From: Actinoplanes lutulentus
GTDB taxonomy: Bacteria > Actinomycetota > Actinomycetes > Mycobacteriales > Micromonosporaceae
Reading direction: 5' to 3'
Length of the DNA: 64,000 nt
Assembly (NCBI RefSeq): GCF_003259845.1
Contig: NZ_QLMJ01000020.1
Span: 1 to 64,000 of the forward strand
The position numbers were made by a program, and so were the translations under genes. A model generated the notes under the pieces. That model ran no database searches. It worked only from the letters and a program-made list of their open reading frames with translations, and was not told the origin of the DNA. Positions 58,591 to 64,000 of this stretch are shown piece by piece; position 1 is the first letter of the stretch, and every line of letters begins with the position of its first letter.

Positions 58591-58670
58591 GGGTCGTACG
58601 GGATCACCCCGACGACGACTGGCTCCTTAGACGGCTCGTCGAAGCCGTTGATTGCTGGCATATGCGACAT
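58545..58670 (-). pseudogene. 5' fragment of an unknown gene
   Basis: From ATG 58670, with GGGAGGG well placed upstream, the frame reads MSHMPAINGFDEPSKEPVVV and GVIPYDPQRGLISDWNDATV, then turns at about 58545 into the antisense of the replication-relaxation relic. It appears to be the first 40 codons of a gene joined by deletion to the relic. The protein family is unknown. The gap from 58671 to 58925 holds nothing clear. Confidence 0.45.
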
Positions 58671-58925
58671 GGTGCCCTCCCTTTCGGCTACCACACGAGA
58701 CATGCGAGCAGCCATCATCTCGTCCGGACTGTTGCATATCTCGGCCCCTAGCGCTGAGGCGGTGTGAGGAACTCCGGGTCAGCCACGCGTAATCTGCCAC
58801 TTTCACAGGGGCGGCTCGGTCAGCGCACTGATCTGCCGCGATCCACGCGCTATCAGCCGTAACGGAACGCAGAGTCGGCAGATGCGCGAATCAGCCGAGG
58901 ATCCAGCGAGGGGTGGGCAAGCGGA

Positions 58926-59264
58926 TCAAGCAAACTTGATGTGAAGCAGGTCCGGCGATGGGAATTCGTCTGGATCCGGCTCCTCGTGGCCAACCCACTC
59001 GATGCCGCCGAGGACTTCCCCCCGTTGCGGGTCCCCGACCGTGTAGAGGAACAGACCGGCGTAGGAGCCTCGAACGCTCGCATCGGCTCGCATCCTCATT
59101 CCGAGGCCATGATGGAAATCGATGGACGGGCACCCGCAACCGCACGTGTCGACGACGACTACTTCTGTCGCCTGCCAGCGCAGCGTTTCAACGTCAGGGA
59201 AATCAACGGCCAGTAGCGCGTCAAGTACAGCTCGCTCTCGCTGTGTCAGCGGCCTTGCGTCCAT
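58926..59264 (-). CDS. Hypothetical protein with Cys-rich motif
   Basis: A 112-residue acidic protein from ATG 59264 (MDARPLTQRERAVLDALLAV). A CGCGCPSIDFH motif near residue 40 could bind a metal; the end is hydrophilic (HEEPDPDEFPSPD). It belongs to a widespread actinomycete family of unknown function (from memory). A longer start at 59324 is possible. Confidence 0.65.
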   Translation of the reverse strand: MDARPLTQRERAVLDALLAVDFPDVETLRWQATEVVVVDTCGCGCPSIDFHHGLGMRMRADASVRGSYAGLFLYTVGDPQRGEVLGGIEWVGHEEPDPDEFPSPDLLHIKFA

Positions 59265-59988
59265 GCCGAGATCATCCCAGCAGCGCCAGGTGGTCAGCAT
59301 CCGCAATTGCCGCGATCCGCGCATCCGTCCGCGTCTGCGAGTGACACAGGGCAGGTGCAGGTTGCGAGCCTAGCGTTGCGGACGCGCCGAAAATGGGTCG
59401 GTCGTGATCGGCCTGTCTCGTTCGTGAGGGGCCGTCGGTAGTGCCATCACCCGTCCGGCGTGCTGGCGGGGGCAGGATTCAGCAGCGTTGAGACGGGCCT
59501 CGTTGGCTGCGGGAATTCACCTTCTTTCAGTAGTGCTTGAACAAGATCATCCGAGCGTTGTACAAGATCGGGCCGCAGCGTGAACAAGATCGAAGTGGCG
59601 TTGAACAGGATCAACCTAGAATCAATCTCGGCTCCCGAGGCTTGAACGCGAAGCATGGCACGCCAATCCAGGGGTTTTCTTACCCCGTTCTGCAAGTTGG
59701 CTTCGCATCGATGTTCACCGTCGTTATTGCGGTCTGGGCTACGCGGGTTCGCCATCACGGCGACGGCGTTGAACTGTGAGCGCGATGAGGTGTAGCGGCG
59801 GGTCGGCATAGGCCGCGACTGGATCGCCCATCGTGGCACCAGGCCGTTATCAAGCGCGCAGGGAGGCTCCTTGAGCAAGATCTACTTGTTCAAGATCTGT
59901 GTAACCCGAGTGGCGGGATGGGTGCCGCACCCGCCAGGCGACCTACGAGCCGCCGGGCACTCGTCACCCACATCTCGGGGGAATCCTC
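59265..59988. other. Non-coding region carrying the iteron array
   Basis: Seven hundred bases without a supportable gene. It contains four iterons at 59537-59612 and two further copies of the same word, one in each orientation context, at 59871-59897 immediately upstream of the next gene's ribosome site. Likely a regulatory or replication region of the element. Confidence 0.55.
59537..59612. repeat. Iteron array: four TTGAACAAGATC-type direct repeats
   Basis: Copies TTGAACAAGATC (59537-59548), TTGTACAAGATC (59558-59569), GTGAACAAGATC (59580-59591) and TTGAACAGGATC (59601-59612) start 21, 22 and 21 bases apart, i.e. on one face of the helix. Related copies: TTGAGCAAGATC (59871-59882), TTGTTCAAGATC (59886-59897) and TTGAACAAGATC at 46510-46521. 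Spacing like this is typical of replication-initiator or repressor arrays. Confidence 0.8.
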
Positions 59989-60804
59989 ATGTCTCAGTCT
60001 GTTCGTTCTGTCGTGCCCGCCGGCTTCGATGCTCCGCGTCTGGTGCTCGGTGAGCAGCCCTTCGACGTGGCCGCGACGGCGTTGCGGCTTCTCACCGCCG
60101 GCCCCGGGCCGCTATCGGTGGATGGTGCGGTCCTCGGCGGTGGCCTGCCCCGTCGCCGGATCGTGCTGTCGGAACTGGCTTCGGTCCTGATGCATCCCTC
60201 GTGCGGCCACACAACGAGTGACGAGGTGTGGCGGCTGCTGATCGAGCGTTCCCGTACGGACGGCCCGGCTTGGGTGGTCGGTGCCGTCGGGGTGGCGCTG
60301 CCGGGTCTGCGGCAGGCGGCCTACCGGCTGCGTCGCTACTCCGGTGACGTGCAGGCCGAGCTGCTGACCGGCTTCGTCGCGGCGCTGCGTACGGTCAACC
60401 CGGCCGGTTCCCGGGTTGTACAGCGCCTGCTCAGCGCCGCATTCACCGCTGCCCGTACAGAGTTGCGGGCCAGTGAGTCGCACCGGGAAGCCGGCTACCT
60501 CGACACCACAGCGTCGTGGCCGAAGGCTGGACACCCGGATGTGGTGCTGACCCGTGCGGTCACCGCCGGTGTCATTACCGCCGCCGACGCAGAGCTGATC
60601 GGCGCGACTCGCCTGGCCGGGACCTCAGTCGCCGACTACGCCGCGAGTACCAGCAAGGGTGCCAAGGCGATCTACAAAGCGCGGGACCGGGCCGAGGCCC
60701 AGCTAGTGGCGGCCCTGCACGCCGGACTGCTGTCCGATCAGGATGCCGAGGTCATCGCCGAGGCAACGATGACACTCCGTGCTGATCCTCCGCACCGGTT
60801 CTGA
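59989..60804 (+). CDS. Hypothetical helical protein upstream of the transfer genes
   Basis: A 271-residue Ala/Leu-rich helical protein (GGGGGA before ATG 59989). The C-terminal part, SVADYAASTSKGAKAIYKARDRAEAQL, looks like a sigma region 4-type helix-turn-helix, and the preceding ITAADAELIGATRLAGT fits such a domain, so DNA binding is possible. It follows the iteron copies at 59871-59897 by about 90 bases and could be the protein that binds them. Family not recognised. Confidence 0.65.
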   Translation: MSQSVRSVVPAGFDAPRLVLGEQPFDVAATALRLLTAGPGPLSVDGAVLGGGLPRRRIVLSELASVLMHPSCGHTTSDEVWRLLIERSRTDGPAWVVGAVGVALPGLRQAAYRLRRYSGDVQAELLTGFVAALRTVNPAGSRVVQRLLSAAFTAARTELRASESHREAGYLDTTASWPKAGHPDVVLTRAVTAGVITAADAELIGATRLAGTSVADYAASTSKGAKAIYKARDRAEAQLVAALHAGLLSDQDAEVIAEATMTLRADPPHRF

Positions 60805-61052
60805 CCTCGGGTCTGTCGAAAACTGGGCCGAAATCGGTATCTCTTGATGCGGGACTTTTCCGCACCTGGTGACCCCGCTTCGACCGGCCCCGCTGACGGC
60901 GCTGACACCCCGTGACGGCTTGCCCCTTCCTGATGAGGAGGACGGCCATCCGCGCCGGTCGTATCTGGGTTTGCCGCATCTATCACCCGTGACGCCCGGC
61001 CCCGCGCCCTTCGATGGCGTGAGGCCGGGCCACCCGGAGGTGCCCACGTCTC

Positions 61053-61427
61053 ATGAACCGCCAACCTCTGAAATGGCCCACTCCGCAGCCGCATTACGCC
61101 ATCCGCATTGCCCGGTTTGCCGCCACGATTGCCGTGGTGGTGTTGCTTGTTGCGGCACCGGAAGCGGCATTCGCCGCTGCACCGGCCGGTACGGTGCTCG
61201 CCGCCGAATCCATCGGTGCAGTCCTGGGCAACATCCGGGCCTGGGTGATGGGGTTCCTCGCCGCCTGGGCCACGCTGTGCGCCACCGTCGGTTTCCTGCG
61301 CTACACCAGCGGTGAGCCGGGCGAGGTGGAACGCGGCAAGACGGCGCTGCGAAGCGCCGCCATCGGCTATGCCGGAGCATTGCTCATACCGCTGCTGCTC
61401 ACCATCGTCACGGCGTGGACCAAGTGA
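61053..61427 (+). CDS. TrbC/VirB2-like pilin-type membrane protein
   Basis: A 124-residue protein with an N-terminal signal-like segment (ATIAVVVLLVAAPEAAFAAA) and two more hydrophobic helices (AWVMGFLAAWATLCATVGFL and GYAGALLIPLLLTIVTAW) separated by a short charged loop, the plan of conjugative pilins. Its stop overlaps the GTG of the TrbL-like gene. It is probably the subunit of the mating channel. Confidence 0.7.
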   Translation: MNRQPLKWPTPQPHYAIRIARFAATIAVVVLLVAAPEAAFAAAPAGTVLAAESIGAVLGNIRAWVMGFLAAWATLCATVGFLRYTSGEPGEVERGKTALRSAAIGYAGALLIPLLLTIVTAWTK

Positions 61428-63400
61428 CGGCCCGCCGTAGCACCACGCGTCGACTCGTCCCGCCCGTGCTCGTACTCTTTGCGATTCTCATCGGGCTGGC
61501 TGCCGCCGAGGCGGCGTGGGCGGACCCGTCCCCGGCTCCCGCGCCTACGCCGGGGACGCCGTCCCCGATTCCTGTACCTCCGCCAGACGGGCCGAGCCCC
61601 TCTCCGACGTCGTCCCCACAGGTGCCGCAGCCATCTCCTCAACCGTCTCCGGCTCTGGGAACTGGGGACGAAGACGACCCGGGCCTCTTCGACATCCCCG
61701 GGCAGATCCGGAAGGCGATCAATGACTTTCTGATCTGGCTGGCCAAGAAGGTCCTGGACCCGGTCTTGGAGGTCCTCGGTTCCACGGTGCTGTCCACGCC
61801 AGACCTCACCGGGAACCCGGCGGTGAAGGCTGTATGGACCATGAGCATGGTCACCGCGAACGCCTTCTATGGGCTGCTCATGCTGGCTGGCTGCTTCATC
61901 GTCATGTCCCGCGAGACCGTGCAGACCCAGTACGGGCTCAAGGAGATCGCACCTCGGGTGGCCGCCGGCGCGGTGCTCTCGAACCTGAGCCTGATCATCT
62001 GCGGCAAGGTCATTGAGGTTGCCAACGCGCTGACCGCCGGCGTGATGGGTGAAGGCGTCGACCCGCAGGACAGCGCTGACGCGATCGGTGAGTACCTGAT
62101 GTCGGCGCTGACCGGCCCCTCGGCCAACATCATGTTCGGCCTGCTCGGGATCGCCGTAGCGGCGCTAGGCATCGTCGCGGTGATTACCTTCGTGATGCGG
62201 GTCGGGCTGTTCTTCGCGCTGATCGGGATCGGCCCGATCGTGCTGGTCATGCACGCCACACCCCAGACCGAAGGCATCGCCTACACCTGGTGGCGAGCCG
62301 TCGGGGCGTGCGCGGGCCTCCAGGTCGGGCAGGCCGTGATCATGCTGGCCACGGTCAAGGTGTTCCTGACCCCCAAAGGCATGCAGGTGCTGGGCATCCC
62401 GGCCAACGCGAAGGGCTTGATCGGGGTGCTGGTCTGCATCACGATGCTTTGGCTGTTGATCAAGCTCCCCGGACTCATGAAACAGTTCGTGCTCGCCCCG
62501 ATCGGCTTGCAGAGCCAGGGCCGAGGGCTGATCGGGCAACTACTCCAGGCGTATGTCACGTTCAAAACTCTCGGCGCTGCCGCCGGGGTACTCAGCGCGG
62601 GCCGCAACGCGCTACCGACCCGGCCGCCGAGCCCGAACCGAGCGACCGGGGCGGGGATGGCAACACGGGCCGTCCCCGCTCGGCGAGTATTGCCGGCCCC
62701 AGGCCGGTCGCGGCCGTCCCCGGCCGTCCCGGTCCAGTTCAGTCACGCTCCGGCCACGCAAACCCCGCTCGCGGCACCGGCAGGCGTCAACGGGCCACCG
62801 GCATTCAGCAACCCGCCGCAGCCTGCGGCACCCGTTCCGGCCTCGACCGGCACGCCAGCATTGCCGTTCTCTCATCCACCCACCACCGGACCGGCCACCG
62901 CGCGGCCGAGCACTCCAGCGGCGAACCCGGCCTTCAGCAACAGCACACCCGCACCGCCGATCCCATCAACGACCGGGCCGCCACCTGCGGCAGCCTTCTC
63001 CTCGCCGCCGGCGCGACAGAGCGCACCGCGTCGTCCGCCGGCTCCAGTCGCACCGGTGTTCTCCAATCCGCCGGTAGTCCCGCCGAGTCCTTCGGCTCCG
63101 GCGCCAGACCGAACAGCCACGAGAACGAGAACCGCCGGGCGGCCGACCGCGGCGCGGCGAGCCGCTGATCCGCCGGCCCCGGCGAGTCCTCGACACGCCA
63201 CTGGCGGCCGGCGGCAGACACCTCCGCCTGCCTCGTCAGCGGAGCTGCCTCCGCGCCCTGGGCCGCGCGGCACCACGGCACCGGTCTTTCGTCCCGCTTC
63301 AACGCCGCCGCCTTCCCCGGACGCGGACACCGGGGCGGAGCCGTCTCCGCCTGCGTCCCCTCTGCCTGTGCGGCGCTGTCCCGGAAGAGGTGCTCAGTGA
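61424..63400 (+). CDS. TrbL/VirB6-like polytopic channel protein with Pro-rich tail
   Basis: A 658-residue protein from GTG 61424 (overlap GTGA with the pilin-like gene). Signal-like N-terminus, a Pro-rich stretch (about 30-85), an amphipathic segment, then hydrophobic helices at about 134-160, 190-205, 233-277, 293-315 and 331-352, typical of TrbL/VirB6 inner-membrane channel components; residues about 393-658 are a low-complexity Pro/Ala/Ser/Arg cytoplasmic tail. Actinomycete T4SS-type conjugative elements carry such a gene before PrgI and VirB4. Confidence 0.78.
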   Translation: MTARRSTTRRLVPPVLVLFAILIGLAAAEAAWADPSPAPAPTPGTPSPIPVPPPDGPSPSPTSSPQVPQPSPQPSPALGTGDEDDPGLFDIPGQIRKAINDFLIWLAKKVLDPVLEVLGSTVLSTPDLTGNPAVKAVWTMSMVTANAFYGLLMLAGCFIVMSRETVQTQYGLKEIAPRVAAGAVLSNLSLIICGKVIEVANALTAGVMGEGVDPQDSADAIGEYLMSALTGPSANIMFGLLGIAVAALGIVAVITFVMRVGLFFALIGIGPIVLVMHATPQTEGIAYTWWRAVGACAGLQVGQAVIMLATVKVFLTPKGMQVLGIPANAKGLIGVLVCITMLWLLIKLPGLMKQFVLAPIGLQSQGRGLIGQLLQAYVTFKTLGAAAGVLSAGRNALPTRPPSPNRATGAGMATRAVPARRVLPAPGRSRPSPAVPVQFSHAPATQTPLAAPAGVNGPPAFSNPPQPAAPVPASTGTPALPFSHPPTTGPATARPSTPAANPAFSNSTPAPPIPSTTGPPPAAAFSSPPARQSAPRRPPAPVAPVFSNPPVVPPSPSAPAPDRTATRTRTAGRPTAARRAADPPAPASPRHATGGRRQTPPPASSAELPPRPGPRGTTAPVFRPASTPPPSPDADTGAEPSPPASPLPVRRCPGRGAQ

Positions 63401-64000
63401 GCCGCCGTACCGACGAGGCACCCATGCGCGCTCGCATCCCTGCTGATGTGGAGCGCCCGGATCGGGTCGCGTTCGGCATGACCTGGCGGCAGCTGGTCAC
63501 CCTGACTATCACCGGCCTGCTGCTGTACGCCGCCTGGACCTCCGTCGCCACGGTCGTGCCGCCGCTGGTGTTCCTCCTGGTCGCAGTCCCGATCGCCGGA
63601 GCGGCATTCTTCGTCGCGGTTGGCCGTCGCGATGGCATCAGCCTCGACCTGTGGTTGCTCAACGCGATCCGGCATCGTCATGCCCCGCACCAGCTCGTCC
63701 CGGTCAACGGCCCGATTACCCCAGCCCCCGCCTGGGTCGCGACCACGCACGGGCCAGGTGACCGGCTCCCGCTACCTGCACCGCTGCGGCTCCCGGCCCG
63801 GGGCATCACCGGCGACGGGCTGATCGATCTCGGCCCGGACGGCACCACCGGCCTGGTCAGCGCCTCGACCGTTGCGTTCGGGCTGCGCACATCCGCCGAG
63901 CAAAACGGGCTGGTAGCCGCGTTCGCCCGCTGGCTGCACAGCCTCGACGGCCCCGCGCAGATCCACGTGCGGGCTCAGCGCGTCGATCTGACCTATCTGG
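63397..64000 (+). CDS. PrgI-like conjugation membrane protein, runs off the window
   Basis: Starts at GTG 63397 inside the TrbL-like stop (ATG 63424 is an alternative) and is open to the end of the window. The N-terminus MRARIPADVERPDRVAFGMT followed by two hydrophobic helices (LVTLTITGLLLYAAWTSVA and PLVFLLVAVPIAGAAFFVA) is the PrgI-family plan; the soluble part continues with DGLIDLGPDGTTGLVSAST, as in actinomycete T4SS proteins of the SCO6880 type. VirB4 would be expected just beyond. Confidence 0.75.
   Translation, partial: MSRRTDEAPMRARIPADVERPDRVAFGMTWRQLVTLTITGLLLYAAWTSVATVVPPLVFLLVAVPIAGAAFFVAVGRRDGISLDLWLLNAIRHRHAPHQLVPVNGPITPAPAWVATTHGPGDRLPLPAPLRLPARGITGDGLIDLGPDGTTGLVSASTVAFGLRTSAEQNGLVAAFARWLHSLDGPAQIHVRAQRVDLTYL

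Noticed and set aside
59447..59878. 143-codon minus-strand frame over the iterons
   Set aside because: Its codons are dictated by the repeats, it has no ribosome site and no protein similarity that I can see.

Overview
The window is high-GC actinomycete DNA. Gene style (many GTG starts, coupled stop/start overlaps), Sec-secreted chitinase, trypsin-like and M14 proteases, several secreted repeat-rich calcium-binding proteins, abundant TetR/HxlR/AraC/MarR one-component regulators and a pSAM2-type integrative element all suggest Micromonosporaceae, most likely an Actinoplanes-like organism. That placement is inference; no rRNA is present.

Layout. 0.5-12.9 kb: chromosomal metabolism. It holds an aminoglycoside-phosphotransferase-like kinase, a PIG-L deacetylase, an imine-reductase-like enzyme, a fadB/fadA beta-oxidation pair facing an unusual double-TetR regulator, an acyl-CoA ligase, an SDR/HxlR divergent pair, and an AraC regulator facing an alpha/beta hydrolase. 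12.9-16.5 kb and 34.2-36.6 kb: two clusters with five paralogous secreted RTX-like proteins. 16.6-24 kb: secreted and surface proteins (Ala/Glu repeat protein, S1 protease, M14 carboxypeptidase), an SDR, a hydrolase and a second phosphotransferase. 24.2-28.7 kb: a low-GC accessory island with a decayed Xre/TPR-type regulator, a 992-aa NACHT (STAND) NTPase that looks like a bacterial NLR-type defence protein, and an internally deleted IS630 copy with terminal repeats and a TA duplication. 28.9-41.4 kb: GH18 chitinase, NADP oxidoreductase/TetR pair with twin operators, STAS-HATPase regulator, DUF5994, SRPBCC, LLM oxidoreductase, GrpB, and a GTP cyclohydrolase II-deaminase-MarR operon with two operator-like palindromes. 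40.7-42.9 kb: housekeeping cmk-der and tRNA-Pro(GGG).

From tRNA-Pro to the right edge (42.9-64 kb) the window enters an integrative conjugative element: tyrosine integrase and excisionase at the tRNA, a DNA methyltransferase with a degenerate partner, low-GC cargo (DUF2971 protein, membrane proteins), an unusual G24 tract with a perfect 23-bp hairpin, a sigma factor coupled to a coiled-coil protein with three 108-bp repeats, a pentapeptide-repeat operon, relics of replication-relaxation genes, a four-copy 21-22 bp-spaced iteron array, and finally pilin-like, TrbL/VirB6-like and PrgI-like genes of a type IV secretion transfer apparatus that runs off the end. The right attachment site, the VirB4/VirD4 ATPases and the relaxase are not in the window.

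The most interesting items are the NACHT gene, the ICE with its T4SS module and iterons, the G24/hairpin locus, the pentapeptide-repeat and sigma/repeat operons, and the five-member RTX family with a shared N-terminal domain.
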